This document shows, piece after piece, positions 15,816-25,078 of a DNA stretch of 64,000 nt (position 1 is the first letter of the stretch; each line of letters opens with the position of its first letter). The DNA comes from Streptomyces sp. NBC_00464 (lineage in GTDB: Bacteria; Actinomycetota; Actinomycetes; Streptomycetales; Streptomycetaceae), in NCBI RefSeq assembly GCF_036013915.1, contig NZ_CP107899.1:5766001-5830000 (forward strand). Direction: 5' to 3'. Under the pieces are notes generated by a model. The model was not told the origin of the DNA and made no database searches. It saw only the letters and a program-made list of their open reading frames with translations. The position numbers and the translations under genes are program-made.

Positions 15816-17165
15816 TCAGGCCGCCTCGGGGAGCGCCGCGGTGTCCCCGGAGGCCGGGCTCACCCCCAGGTCGCCGAGGATCGCCCCGGCGGCGCGACGG
15901 CCGGAGGACAGGGCCCCCTGGACCGTGCCGGTGTCGCGGTGGTCGCCGCACACGTACAGGCCCGCGAGCAGCCGGACCGGGCGCTGCGGGTCGTGCGGGG
16001 CCACCATCGCGGGCACCGCCTCCGGATCGTGGTGGGTGGCCAGCAGCTCCCAGTCGTCGGTGGGTGTCCCGTAGAGCGCCGCGAGGTGCGCGCGGACCTC
16101 GCGGTCCAGATCGGCCGGCGGGGTGCCGAGCACCGTCGAGCTGATCAGGACCCGGCCGTGCGGGGCGCGCGCCGGATCGACCGCGCTCATCACCGCGGTG
16201 TGCGTGACCGGTCCCGAGCGGTCGGCGTCCAGGAGCAGCGAGGCGCCGGTCGGCGGGGGAGCGGGGGCGGTGTGGTGGAGCACCGTCACCGGATGGAAGG
16301 GGGGCACGTGCAGGCCGGGGAGCAGCTCGGCCGCGGCGCTCGCACCGGTCGCCAGCAGCAGGGAGCGGCAGCCCAGTTCGCCGTGTTCCTTGGTGCGCAC
16401 CGAGGTGATGTCCGCCGCCGTGACGTGCACACCGGTCCGTACGGTGCCGGGCGGCAGCGTGGCCGCGAGCAGTTCGGGCAGCGTGGCCGAACCTCCCGAC
16501 GGTACGCAGAGCCTGCCGCTCGCATAGCCGCGGAGCGCGAGATCGGCGCACCGGCTCGACGTGATGAGCGCGGGGTCGCTGAGCAGCGCCGTGAGCAGGG
16601 GGCGCACGAAGCCGTTGAGCGTCCGGGAGGACAGGCCCCGGCCGGACAGGGCGTCGAGCGCGGCCCGTTCGGGCCGGGCCAGGATGCGGGACCTGGGTGT
16701 GGCCGCGAGCCGGGCCAGCGCCGCGCCGAGCCGGGCCTGGTCGATCGCCCCGCCCATGGCCCCGGTGAGGCTCCCGCCCAGGGGCGCCCGGGGGGCGCTT
16801 GCGAGGGCGCGAGCCGCCTTGAATGCGCCCCGCGCGCTGCGTGCGCCCCGGGGGCCGCGTATCTCCCCGGTCCGGTACCGGCGGCCCTCGCTGTGGACGA
16901 GTACGCCGGGATCGAAGTTCCGCAGGACGAGTCGGTCGAGTCCGGGCGTCGCGTACAGCTCCGGATACGAGGTGGTGAGAAGCGGGCCGATGTGGTCGAG
17001 CCGGAACCCGTCCACCTCGTCGGTCATCATCCGGCCGCCGACCCGGGGGCCGGCCTCCAGGACGCTGACGCTCACTCCCGCACTGGTCAGTCGGTGGGCC
17101 GCTGACAGGCCGGCGATCCCGGCCCCGATGATGACGACGTCCGCGTGGTGTGCCGTGCTGAGCAC
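15816..17165 (-). CDS. FAD-dependent oxidoreductase (amine oxidase/protoporphyrinogen oxidase-like)
   Basis: A 449-residue flavoprotein. The N-terminal dinucleotide-binding motif VVIIGAGIAGLSAAHRL is followed by the second FAD motif VLEAGPRVGGRMMTDEVDGF. The C-terminus has the FAD-closing motif LYVCGDHRDTGTVQGALSSG. This is the arrangement of monoamine-oxidase and HemG/phytoene-desaturase-like enzymes; the substrate is not evident. The start is the GTG at 17165, with GGAGG 5 nt upstream; the frame extends further but without support. It is convergent with the TTA-containing regulator gene and only 22 bp from its end. Confidence 0.87.
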   Translation of the reverse strand: MLSTAHHADVVIIGAGIAGLSAAHRLTSAGVSVSVLEAGPRVGGRMMTDEVDGFRLDHIGPLLTTSYPELYATPGLDRLVLRNFDPGVLVHSEGRRYRTGEIRGPRGARSARGAFKAARALASAPRAPLGGSLTGAMGGAIDQARLGAALARLAATPRSRILARPERAALDALSGRGLSSRTLNGFVRPLLTALLSDPALITSSRCADLALRGYASGRLCVPSGGSATLPELLAATLPPGTVRTGVHVTAADITSVRTKEHGELGCRSLLLATGASAAAELLPGLHVPPFHPVTVLHHTAPAPPPTGASLLLDADRSGPVTHTAVMSAVDPARAPHGRVLISSTVLGTPPADLDREVRAHLAALYGTPTDDWELLATHHDPEAVPAMVAPHDPQRPVRLLAGLYVCGDHRDTGTVQGALSSGRRAAGAILGDLGVSPASGDTAALPEAA

Positions 17166-17356
17166 ATGCCCCTCCCCGAGTCGGCGCAACTGGTGGGAGG
17201 CTCTTGCCCTCAACAGGCCACCGGAATGCGCGAGTTCGGCATGAGGCTAGGAGGGTGGCGGGATTACGCGCAGTCGCGCGCGGGCCGGGGCACCGGTGCA
17301 CGGGGTCGCACGTCCGTCCGAACGGAGCGACGGAGGAGGGCTCCTGGGGTCCGGGG

Positions 17357-18256
17357 TCAGCGCAGAGCCGACCGGATGGCGGCGTCGATCCCGGGGAAGG
17401 CGAAGGCGAACCCCGAGTCCAGCAGCCGCCCCGGCAGCACCCGCTGACTGCCCAGCACGTCCTCGGCGAAGTCGCCCAGAGCGATCCGCAGCGCGGGCGC
17501 GGGAGCGGTGAACAGGGTGGGCCGGCGCAGCACCCGGCCCATCGCCGCCGTCACCTCGCCGTTGGTGACCGGGTCGGGCCCGGTCAGATTCACCGGTCCG
17601 GACAGCTCCGGGGTGTCCAGGACGTGCCGCAGCGCCGCGATGTGGTCGTGCAGCGCGATGAAGCTCCAGTACTGCCGCCCGTTGCCGAGCCGGCCGCCGA
17701 GCCCCGCGCGGAACAGCGGGAAGAGCCGCCCCCAGGCGCCGCCCTCCCGGGCGACGACCAGTCCGGTGCGGGCGTGCACGGTCCGCACCCCGGCCTCCTC
17801 CGCGGCGGCCGTGGCCTCCTCCCACTCCACGCACACCGACGGCAGGAAACCGTCGCCGGGCGGTGCGCCCTCGTCGACCGCACGGTCCCCGGTGTCGCCG
17901 TAGAAACCGATCGCGGACCCGGACAGCAGCACCTTCGGCGGTACGTCCAGCGAGGCGACGGCCTCGGCGATCGCGCCCGTGCCCAGCACCCGGCTGTCCC
18001 GGATCTCGCGCTTGTACGCCTCGGTCCAGCGGTGGTCGCCGACCCCGGCCCCGGCGAGATGGACGACGGCGTCGCAGCCCACCAGCCCGGCCACGTCCAC
18101 GTAACCCCGCTCGGGGTCCCACTCCACCTCGTCGCCCGACCGCGCCGGGCGCCGGACCAGCCGGACCACCTCGTGCCCGTCGGCCCGCAGCGAGCGCACC
18201 AGCGCCGCTCCGATGAGTCCGGTCGATCCGGTGACAGCGATACGGGAGTGCGGCAT
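17357..18256 (-). CDS. TIGR01777-family NAD-dependent epimerase/dehydratase-like protein
   Basis: A 299-residue protein of the extended short-chain dehydrogenase fold. It has GSTGLIGAALVRSL near the N-terminus (nucleotide binding), VVHLAGAGVGDHRW, and SGSAIGFYGDTGD in the position of the catalytic Ser-Tyr region. A C-terminal DUF1731 segment (LGDFAEDVLGSQRVLPGRLL) defines the TIGR01777 group. The ATG at 18256 is supported by AGGA 8 nt upstream; the frame to 18526 is antisense to the next gene. In mycobacteria a homologue sits beside lipB and dlaT, as here. The substrate is unknown. Confidence 0.9.
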   Translation of the reverse strand: MPHSRIAVTGSTGLIGAALVRSLRADGHEVVRLVRRPARSGDEVEWDPERGYVDVAGLVGCDAVVHLAGAGVGDHRWTEAYKREIRDSRVLGTGAIAEAVASLDVPPKVLLSGSAIGFYGDTGDRAVDEGAPPGDGFLPSVCVEWEEATAAAEEAGVRTVHARTGLVVAREGGAWGRLFPLFRAGLGGRLGNGRQYWSFIALHDHIAALRHVLDTPELSGPVNLTGPDPVTNGEVTAAMGRVLRRPTLFTAPAPALRIALGDFAEDVLGSQRVLPGRLLDSGFAFAFPGIDAAIRSALR

Positions 18257-18311
18257 GGAGCCCATCCTGCCCCATGGTTCACGAGATACGGGGCGTGGCA
18301 CAGTGGCGCCC

Positions 18312-18839
18312 ATGGCTGAGCCCTCCACCTTCACCACACTGCCCGTCCGCCCCGCCGTCCCCGACGACGGCCCCGCTCTCGGGGAGCTCGACCGGGGCAC
18401 CTGGTCGACGCTGCACGAAGTGATGCCCCGTCCGCAGCCGCCGTACCAGCCGTTCTTCGACGACCGGCACCGGCCGCAGGACGTCCTGGTGGCCGAGGCG
18501 GTGAACCCGGAGGGCGAGACGGTCATCGCCGGCTACGTCCGCGTGGTGCCGCCCACCCCGCTGGCCTGCAACGCACACGTCCGGCAGATACAGGGCCTCG
18601 CCGTGGCCGGCTGGGCGCGGGGCCGCGGCATCGGCCGCGCGCTGATACGGGCCGCGTGCGGCCACGCACGAGCCGAGGGGGCGAACCGGATCACCCTGCG
18701 GGTGCTGGGGCACAACAGCCCTGCCCGCGCGCTGTACGCGTCCGAGGGCTTCGCTGTCGAGGGCGTGCTGCGCGGCGAGTTCTTCCTGACCGGCCGTTAC
18801 GTCGACGACGTGCTGATGGGCCGCCCGCTCAGCCCGTGA
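18312..18839 (+). CDS. GNAT-family N-acetyltransferase
   Basis: A 175-residue single-domain acetyltransferase. The acetyl-CoA motif A is QIQGLAVAGWARGRGIGRAL (the Arg/Gly-rich pyrophosphate loop), followed by motif B, LRVLGHNSPARALYASEGFA, with the catalytic-position Tyr. GNAT enzymes acetylate amines, protein N-termini or antibiotics; the substrate cannot be told. The start MAEPST at 18312 is 56 bp from the divergent epimerase start, so the two genes share a very short promoter region, and this one may be leaderless. Confidence 0.88.
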   Translation: MAEPSTFTTLPVRPAVPDDGPALGELDRGTWSTLHEVMPRPQPPYQPFFDDRHRPQDVLVAEAVNPEGETVIAGYVRVVPPTPLACNAHVRQIQGLAVAGWARGRGIGRALIRAACGHARAEGANRITLRVLGHNSPARALYASEGFAVEGVLRGEFFLTGRYVDDVLMGRPLSP

Positions 18840-18860
18840 CCGGGCCGGAGCCTTCGCGTC

Positions 18861-19382
18861 TCACCCGGCGCCGAACCGCTGCCACAACGCGGGCAGCCGC
18901 GCCGCCAGGGCCGCGTCGTCCTCGAAGCCGAACGGGGTGCCCTCCGGCTCGGGGGCCTGGGGCGGCAGCCCGAGATCCGGTGCGACCACCCCGGTGAGCT
19001 GCTCGTACGCCTCGTCCGGGGCGTAACCCAGCTCCTCGGCATCCCCGTCCAGCTCCTCGTCGAAGTCGTCGAGGAGCTCGGCCAGGCTGTCCGGATCGTG
19101 CACCGCGCCCTCGAAGACCTCCCGGCCCTGGCCGATCAGCCAGCAGCGGAAGTAGTCGAAGGCGTCGTCGCTCGCCCCGCCGAGCAGCACACTGGCGGCG
19201 GCCCACAGGTCCCAGCGGTACGCGCGGTTGTAGCGGGCCTCGAAGTGCCGGGCGAAGTCCAGCACGGAATCGGGATCGAGCTGCACCAGCCGTTCGACGA
19301 GCAGGTCGGCGTGGTCCTCGGGGTCGCCGTCGGCGGCCTCGCGGGTGCTGTCGACAATCTCCCAGAATTCCGTCTCGTCCAT
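18861..19382 (-). CDS. DUF4240 domain protein
   Basis: A 173-residue acidic soluble protein. The N-terminus MDETEFWEIVDSTREAA, followed by the aromatic-rich core RWDLWAAASVLLGG and FDYFRCWLIGQGREVF, is typical of DUF4240. The C-terminal half is rich in Asp, Glu and Pro. ATG at 19382 is preferred, and a GTG directly before it is an equally possible start. Function is unknown; similar proteins are often encoded near toxin or immunity-type genes, but nothing here supports that role. The gene ends 22 bp from the convergent GNAT gene. Confidence 0.82.
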   Translation of the reverse strand: MDETEFWEIVDSTREAADGDPEDHADLLVERLVQLDPDSVLDFARHFEARYNRAYRWDLWAAASVLLGGASDDAFDYFRCWLIGQGREVFEGAVHDPDSLAELLDDFDEELDGDAEELGYAPDEAYEQLTGVVAPDLGLPPQAPEPEGTPFGFEDDAALAARLPALWQRFGAG

Positions 19383-19511
19383 CACGGGTCCAGCATCTGC
19401 CCCGGAGACGGCCGATGCACGCCCAGACGCCGAAATGAAGCCTTACGGCCTCACACACCGGCCGGGCTCGAAAGGATGACGAATCCTGCGCCGGGGCAGG
19501 GGGCGCGCATG

Positions 19512-19549
19512 CGGAAGGCGGCGACAGGTTGTCCTGCCGCCGCCTTCCG
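19512..19549 (-). terminator. Hairpin terminator after aceE
   Basis: CGGAAGGCGGCG...CGCCGCCTTCCG-type arms separated by a partly paired ACAGG/CCTG segment, starting 6 bp beyond the aceE stop codon. Confidence 0.7.
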
Positions 19550-19554
19550 GGCCG

Positions 19555-22224
19555 TCAGAGCCCGTAACGCTCGCGGGCTTCCTTGACCGCCGACGCGGGC
19601 ACTTCGCCGCGGCGGGCCAGCTGGGCCAGGGCCGCGACCGCGATCGACTGGGGGTCGACGCCGAAGTGGCGGCGGGCCGCGTCACGGGTGTCGGAGAGGC
19701 CGAAGCCGTCCGTGCCGAGCGAGGTCCAGTCCTGCTCCACCCACTGGCTGATCTGGTCCGGCACCTGGCGCATCCAGTCGCTGACCGCGAGGACCGGGCC
19801 CGGTGCGCCTTCCAGCGCCTGGGTCACGTACGGCACCCGCAGCTCACCGCGGAGCAGCGCCTCGTCGCACTCCAGCGCGTCGCGGCGCAGCTCGCCCCAC
19901 GAGGTGGCGGACCAGACGTCGGCCGTGACACCCCAGTCCGCGGCCAGCAGCTCCTGGGCCTCCAGGGCCCAGTGGATCGCCGTACCGGAGGCCATCAGCT
20001 GTACGTGCGGCGCGTCCGCCTTCGCGGGCGTGCCCTCCTTGAACCGGTAGAGGCCCTTGAGGATGCCCTCCTCGACGCCTTCCGGCATCGCGGGCTGCGG
20101 CTTCGGCTCGTTGTAGACCGTCAGGTAGTAGAAGACGTTCTCGGCCTCGGGGCCGTACATCCGGCGCAGACCGTCCTGGACGATCACCGCGATCTCGTAC
20201 GCGAACGCCGGGTCGTAGTTGAGCGACGCCGGGTTCGTGGACGCGATCAGGTGCGAGTGGCCGTCCGCGTGCTGGAGGCCCTCGCCGGTCAGCGTCGTAC
20301 GGCCCGCCGTGGCGCCGACCACGAAGCCGCGGCCGAGCTGGTCGCCGAGCTGCCAGAACTGGTCACCCGTGCGCTGCCAGCCGAACATCGAGTAGAAGAT
20401 GTAGAACGGGATCATCGGCTCGCCGTGCGTCGCGTACGACGTGGAGGCGGCGATGAAGTCGGCCATGGCGCCGGCCTCGGTGATGCCCTCGTTGAGGACC
20501 TGGCCGTCCTTGGCTTCCTTGTAGTACATCAGCTGGTCGCGGTCGACCGGGTCGTACGTCTGACCCAGCGGCGAGTAGATGCCGGCCGACGGGAACAGCG
20601 CCTCCATGCCGAAGGTGCGGGCCTCGTCGGGGACGATCGGAACCCAGCGCTTGCCGGTCTCCTTGTCCCGCATCAGGTCCTTGGCCAGGCGGACGAAGGC
20701 CATCGTGGTGGCCAGCTCCTGCTTGCCGGAGCCCTTCTTCAGCGCGGCGAACGCGCGCTCCTCGGGGGCGGGCAGCGCCACCGCGTGCACCCGGCGGGCC
20801 GGGGCGGGGCCGCCGAGGGCGGCACGGCGCTCCTGGAGGTAGCGGACCTCGGGGGAGTCGGCACCCGGGTGGCCGTACGGCACCAGGCCCTCGTCCAGTT
20901 TCGAGTCCGGGATCGGCAGCTCCAGCAGGTCGCGCATGGCGCGGAACTGCTTGCCGTCCAGCTTCTTCATCTGGTGGTTGGCGTTGCGCGACTCGAAGCC
21001 CGGGCCGAGCGTGTAGCCCTTCACCGTCTGCGCCAGGATCACCGTCGGCGCACCCTTGTGCGCCAGCGCCGCCCGGTAGGCCGCGTACACCTTGCGGGCC
21101 TCGTGGCCGCCGCGCGAGGTGTGGAAACACTCGGCGATCTTCGCGTCGGTCAGCAGCTTCGCCAGCTCGGCGAGCGCGGGCTCGGTGCCGAAGAAGTGCT
21201 GGCGGATGTAGGCGACGTCGCGGGTGGCGTACGTCTGGAACTGCGCGTCCGGGACCTCACGGAGCCGGCGCACCAGTGCACCCGTGGTGTCGAGCTGGAA
21301 GAGCTCGTCCCAGGCGGTGCCCCAGAGCGTCTTGACGACGTTCCAGCCGGCGCCGCGGAAGGCGCCCTCCAGCTCCTGGACGACACGGAAGTTGGCGCGG
21401 ACCGGACCGTCGAGGCGCTGCAGGTTGCAGTTGATGACGAAGGTCAGGTTGTCGAGCTGCTCACGCGCCGCGAGGGCGAGGGCGGCGGTCGACTCGGGCT
21501 CGTCCATCTCGCCGTCGCCCAGGAAGGCCCAGACGTGCGAGTTCGACGTGTCCTTGATGTTGCGGTTGGCCAGGTAGCGGTTGAAGCGCGCCTGGTAGAT
21601 CGCCGAGAGCGGGCCGAGGCCCATCGACACGGTGGGGAACTCCCACAGCCAGGGCAGTCGCCGCGGGTGCGGGTAGGACGGCAGACCGTCGCCGCCCGCC
21701 TCCTGGCGGAAGTTGTCGAGCTGCTGCTCGCTCAGCCGGCCGTCGAGGAAGGCGCGGGCGTAGATGCCGGGGGAGGCGTGGCCCTGGATGTAGAGCTGGT
21801 CGCCGGAGCCGTCCCCCTCCTTGCCGCGGAAGAAGTGGTTGAAGCCGGTCTCGTACAGCCAGGCCGCCGAGGCGAACGTGGCGATGTGGCCGCCGACGCC
21901 GAAGCGGGAGCCACGGGTCACCATCGCGGCCGCGTTCCAGCGGTTCCACGCGGTGATCTTCGATTCCATCTCCAGGTCACCGTCGAAGGCGGGCTCCGCG
22001 GCGGTGGGGATGGAGTTGACGTAATCGGTCTCCAGCAGCTTGGGCAGCGCGAGACCGGCGCCCTCGGCGTGCTGGAGCGAGCGGCGCATCAGATACGCGG
22101 CACGGTGCGGGCCCGCGGCCTTGGTGACGGCATCCAGGGAGGCCGCCCATTCAGCGGTCTCCTCCGGGTCGCGGTCCGGGAGCTGGTCGAGCTCGCTCGG
22201 AAGCTTTCCTACGGGGTCGGTCAT
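19555..22224 (-). CDS. aceE: Pyruvate dehydrogenase E1 component, homodimeric type
   Basis: Thiamine-diphosphate enzyme that decarboxylates pyruvate and reductively acetylates the lipoyl group of E2. The 889-residue length and the single-chain layout fit the AceE type. The thiamine-diphosphate motif is [10 protein letters not shown] followed about 25 residues later by NLTFVINCN. Other AceE-like segments are [25 protein letters not shown] and [15 protein letters not shown]. The ATG at 22224 follows GGAAGG. The gene stands alone behind its own promoter, downstream of a terminated GntR regulator gene; the E2 and E3 genes are just beyond. Confidence 0.97.
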   Translation of the reverse strand: MTDPVGKLPSELDQLPDRDPEETAEWAASLDAVTKAAGPHRAAYLMRRSLQHAEGAGLALPKLLETDYVNSIPTAAEPAFDGDLEMESKITAWNRWNAAAMVTRGSRFGVGGHIATFASAAWLYETGFNHFFRGKEGDGSGDQLYIQGHASPGIYARAFLDGRLSEQQLDNFRQEAGGDGLPSYPHPRRLPWLWEFPTVSMGLGPLSAIYQARFNRYLANRNIKDTSNSHVWAFLGDGEMDEPESTAALALAAREQLDNLTFVINCNLQRLDGPVRANFRVVQELEGAFRGAGWNVVKTLWGTAWDELFQLDTTGALVRRLREVPDAQFQTYATRDVAYIRQHFFGTEPALAELAKLLTDAKIAECFHTSRGGHEARKVYAAYRAALAHKGAPTVILAQTVKGYTLGPGFESRNANHQMKKLDGKQFRAMRDLLELPIPDSKLDEGLVPYGHPGADSPEVRYLQERRAALGGPAPARRVHAVALPAPEERAFAALKKGSGKQELATTMAFVRLAKDLMRDKETGKRWVPIVPDEARTFGMEALFPSAGIYSPLGQTYDPVDRDQLMYYKEAKDGQVLNEGITEAGAMADFIAASTSYATHGEPMIPFYIFYSMFGWQRTGDQFWQLGDQLGRGFVVGATAGRTTLTGEGLQHADGHSHLIASTNPASLNYDPAFAYEIAVIVQDGLRRMYGPEAENVFYYLTVYNEPKPQPAMPEGVEEGILKGLYRFKEGTPAKADAPHVQLMASGTAIHWALEAQELLAADWGVTADVWSATSWGELRRDALECDEALLRGELRVPYVTQALEGAPGPVLAVSDWMRQVPDQISQWVEQDWTSLGTDGFGLSDTRDAARRHFGVDPQSIAVAALAQLARRGEVPASAVKEARERYGL

Positions 22225-22427
22225 GATCGCCGCCTTCCGGTGAGGAGGGGGGTGGAGAAGTCCCTGACTGGCAGGACAGGGCGATGGGGCCGGTGGGCCC
22301 GCGGAGTGAACTGTAAGGCTCCGATCGATGATCGATCAAAGGATGAAAGGCAAAACTTCTTGATATGAAGAAAGTGGCATGGGGTGCCGCGAAACGGGGC
22401 ACGGAGTGACGGGATTTAACAGGCAAA

Positions 22428-22459
22428 AGGGGCGCTCGCCTGCACAGGCGAGCGCCCCT
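22428..22459 (-). terminator. Intrinsic terminator after the GntR gene
   Basis: Perfect 13-bp arms AGGGGCGCTCGCC / GGCGAGCGCCCCT around a 6-nt loop; on the minus strand it is followed by TTTTGCC, a short U-tract. It separates the regulator from aceE. Nothing else is evident in 22225-22492 except the aceE promoter region. Confidence 0.9.
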
Positions 22460-22492
22460 CGCGACAAATGCGCACCACGGTGCGCTCCGGCC

Positions 22493-23116
22493 TCAGGCGC
22501 GCGGCGCGCAGCCGAGCACATGGGCCTTGACCAGCACCCCGATGTCCGGGTCCTTGCGCAGGAACGCCTCGATCAGCGCCTCGTGCTCCTCGGCGTACGA
22601 CTTCTGCACCGTGCCCAGCCAGCGGATCGAGAGCGCCGTGAACACCTCGATGCCCAGCCCCTCCCAGGTGTGCAGCAGGACCGCGTTGCCGGCCGCCCGG
22701 ACCATCTCCCGGTGGAACCCGACGGTGTGGCGCACCTGTGCCTCGCCGTCGGCCAGCCGGTCCGCCTCGTACAGGGCCGTCACGTGCGGGGCGAGCAGCG
22801 AGCAGTCCTCGCCGAGCCCGGGGGCCGCCAGCTCGGCGGCGATCTGCTCCAGGCCGGCCCGGACCGGGTAGCTCTCCTCCAGATCGGCCGCGGTGAGGTT
22901 GCGGACCCGGACGCCCTTGTTGGGCGCCGACTCGATCAGCCGGAGCGTCTCCAGCTCCCGCAGCGCCTCGCGTACGGGCGTCTGGCTGACCTCCAGCTCG
23001 GTGGCGATGCGCCGCTCGACGATCCGCTCACCCGGCTTCCAGCGCCCGCTGACGATCCCGTCCACGATGTGCTCGCGGATCTGTTCGCGCAGCGAGTGGA
23101 CGACGGGCGGGGTCAT
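22493..23116 (-). CDS. GntR-family regulator, FCD (FadR/PdhR-like) subfamily
   Basis: A 207-residue one-component regulator. The N-terminal winged helix contains LREQIREHIVDGIVSGRWKP then VSQTPVREALRELETLRLIE. The C-terminal helical FCD domain carries the metal/ligand-binding residues (Asp/His pattern around RAGLEQIAAEL and TVGFHREMVRAAGN). FCD regulators sense carboxylic acids. The start MTPPVV is supported by AAGGAG 8 nt upstream. Its position between the E2/E3 genes and aceE suggests a PdhR-like role, which is inference; it has its own terminator and is not in one transcript with aceE. Confidence 0.9.
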   Translation of the reverse strand: MTPPVVHSLREQIREHIVDGIVSGRWKPGERIVERRIATELEVSQTPVREALRELETLRLIESAPNKGVRVRNLTAADLEESYPVRAGLEQIAAELAAPGLGEDCSLLAPHVTALYEADRLADGEAQVRHTVGFHREMVRAAGNAVLLHTWEGLGIEVFTALSIRWLGTVQKSYAEEHEALIEAFLRKDPDIGVLVKAHVLGCAPRA

Positions 23117-23195
23117 GAGGGGCTCCTTCGGGGCAAACCGGTGCTGCCTGCACCAACTCGGCGGCCGGAGCGACCGGTCGTGCCTAGACAATACG

Positions 23196-23236
23196 GCGGC
23201 GCCCCCGCCCGGGAGTGTTCCGGACGGGGGCGCCGC
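23196..23236 (-). terminator. Hairpin terminator after sucB
   Basis: 12-bp arms GCGGCGCCCCCG / CGGGGGCGCCGC with additional inner pairing (CCGG/CCGG), beginning 27 bp after the sucB stop codon. Confidence 0.75.
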
Positions 23237-23263
23237 TGGTGAGGCTGGTTACAACTGCGGTGC

Positions 23264-25018
23264 TCAGAGGCCGAGCTCGACCTCGAACTCACCGGCCTCC
23301 AGGATCGCCTTGACCGCGGTCAGGTAGCGGGCGGCGTCCGCGCCGTCCACCAGACGGTGGTCGTAGGAGAGCGAGAGGTACGTCATGTCGCGGACACCGA
23401 TGACGGTGCCCTCCTCGGTCTCGATGACCGCGGGACGCTTGACGGTGGCGCCGATGCCCAGGATGGCTGCCTGGTTCGGCGGCACGATGACGGTGTCGAA
23501 CAGCGCACCGCGCGAGCCGGTGTTGCTGATGGTGAAGGTGGCACCGGACATGTCGTCCGGCGTCAGGCCGCCACCGCGGGCCTTGCCGGCCAGCTCGGCG
23601 GTCTTCTTCGAGATACCGGCGATGTTGAGGTCGCCCGCGCCCTTGATGACCGGGGTCATCAGGCCCTTCTCGGCGTCCACGGCGATGCCGATGTTCTCCG
23701 AGTCGAAGTACGTGATCGTGCCTTCGTCCTCGTTGATCCGGGCGTTGACGACCGGGTGGGCCTTCAGCGCCTGGGCGGCGGCCTTGACGTAGAACGGCAT
23801 CGGGGAGAGCTTGACGCCCTCACGGGCCGCGAAGCCGTCCTTCGCCTTGTTGCGCAGCTTCATCAGCTTGGTGACGTCGACCTCGACGACCGAGGTCAGC
23901 TGGGCCTGCGAGTGCAGCGCCTTCATCATGTTGTCGCCGATGACCTTGCGCATGCGGGTCATCTTGACCGTCTGACCGCGCAGCGGGGACACCTCCAGCT
24001 TCGGCGCCTTGGAAGCGGTCGGAGCAGCGGCGGCAGCGGGGGCCGGGGCGGCAGCGGCGGCCTTGGCGGCCTCCGCGGCGGCGACGACATCCTGCTTGCG
24101 GATACGGCCACCGACGCCGGTGCCCTTGACCGCGCCCAGGTCGACGCCGTTCTCGGCGGCGAGCTTGCGGACCAGCGGCGTGACGTACGCGCCGTCGTCA
24201 CCGGAGGTCGCAGCCGGAGCGGCCGGGGCCACCGGGGTGACCGGAGCCGGAGCAGCGGCGACGGGCGCCGGAGCGGCCGGGGCCGGAGCGGCGACGGGCG
24301 CGGCGGGAGCCACCGGAGCCGGGGCGGGAGCCGCCGGTGCGGGGGCGGCCGGGGCCGGAGCCGCGACGGGGGCCGGAGCAGCGGCCGGAGCAGCGGCCGG
24401 GGCGGCACCGGGAGCACCGATGACGGCGAGCTTGGCGCCGACCTCGGCGGTCTCGTCCTCGGCGACGACGATCTCCAGCAGCACGCCGGAGACCGGGGCC
24501 GGGATCTCGGTGTCGACCTTGTCCGTGGAGACCTCGAGGAGGGGCTCGTCCTCCGTGACCTCCTCGCCGACCTCCTTCAGCCAGCGGGTGACGGTGCCCT
24601 CGGTGACGCTCTCGCCGAGCGCCGGGAGGGTGACGTCGGTGCCGGAGGCACCGCCGGCCGGGGCGGCGGCAGGAGCCTCGGCCGCGGGGGCCGGAGCTGC
24701 GGGGGCCTCGGCGGCAGGCGCCGGGGCCGGGGCGGCCTCGGGCTCGGCGGCCGGAGCCGCGGCGGGTGCCGGGGCACCCGTGCCGTCGTCGATGATGGCC
24801 AGCTCGGCGCCGACCTCGACGGTCTCGTCCTCGGCGACCTTGATGGAGGCCAGGATGCCGGAGGCGGGGGCCGGGATCTCGGTGTCGACCTTGTCGGTCG
24901 ACACCTCGAGCAGCGGCTCGTCGGCCTCGACGCGCTCGCCCTCGGCCTTCAGCCAGCGGGTGACAGTGCCCTCGGTGACGCTCTCGCCGAGCGCCGGAAG
25001 GGTTACGGAAACCGACAT
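23264..25018 (-). CDS. sucB: Dihydrolipoamide acyltransferase (E2), two lipoyl domains
   Basis: The 584-residue E2 core of 2-oxoacid dehydrogenase complexes; it carries acyl groups on lipoyl-Lys arms and transfers them to CoA. Two lipoyl domains have acceptor sites at Lys43 and Lys167 (both in [13 protein letters not shown]). They are joined by long Ala/Pro linkers, then come a subunit-binding domain ([20 protein letters not shown]) and the catalytic domain ending with [16 protein letters not shown] (active-site His and Asp). In Actinobacteria this E2 serves pyruvate dehydrogenase and may be shared with 2-oxoglutarate dehydrogenase. It is followed by a GntR gene and preceded by lpd. Confidence 0.95.
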   Translation of the reverse strand: MSVSVTLPALGESVTEGTVTRWLKAEGERVEADEPLLEVSTDKVDTEIPAPASGILASIKVAEDETVEVGAELAIIDDGTGAPAPAAAPAAEPEAAPAPAPAAEAPAAPAPAAEAPAAAPAGGASGTDVTLPALGESVTEGTVTRWLKEVGEEVTEDEPLLEVSTDKVDTEIPAPVSGVLLEIVVAEDETAEVGAKLAVIGAPGAAPAAAPAAAPAPVAAPAPAAPAPAAPAPAPVAPAAPVAAPAPAAPAPVAAAPAPVTPVAPAAPAATSGDDGAYVTPLVRKLAAENGVDLGAVKGTGVGGRIRKQDVVAAAEAAKAAAAAPAPAAAAAPTASKAPKLEVSPLRGQTVKMTRMRKVIGDNMMKALHSQAQLTSVVEVDVTKLMKLRNKAKDGFAAREGVKLSPMPFYVKAAAQALKAHPVVNARINEDEGTITYFDSENIGIAVDAEKGLMTPVIKGAGDLNIAGISKKTAELAGKARGGGLTPDDMSGATFTISNTGSRGALFDTVIVPPNQAAILGIGATVKRPAVIETEEGTVIGVRDMTYLSLSYDHRLVDGADAARYLTAVKAILEAGEFEVELGL

Positions 25019-25078
25019 GGTTTCAGTTGCTCCTAACGAAAATGCGGAAGTGGTCGGTCGTCGCGCCCGGTCGACTGA

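Noticed and set aside
19666..22368. A 900-codon plus-strand open frame opposite aceE
   Set aside because: An antisense shadow of aceE: its composition is biased to Arg/Val/Gly, there are no recognisable motifs, and it spans the aceE promoter.
23357..25036. Long plus-strand open frame opposite sucB, rich in Gly/Arg/Ser
   Set aside because: Complement of the Ala/Pro linkers of the E2 protein; the apparent repeats are only the mirror of those linkers.
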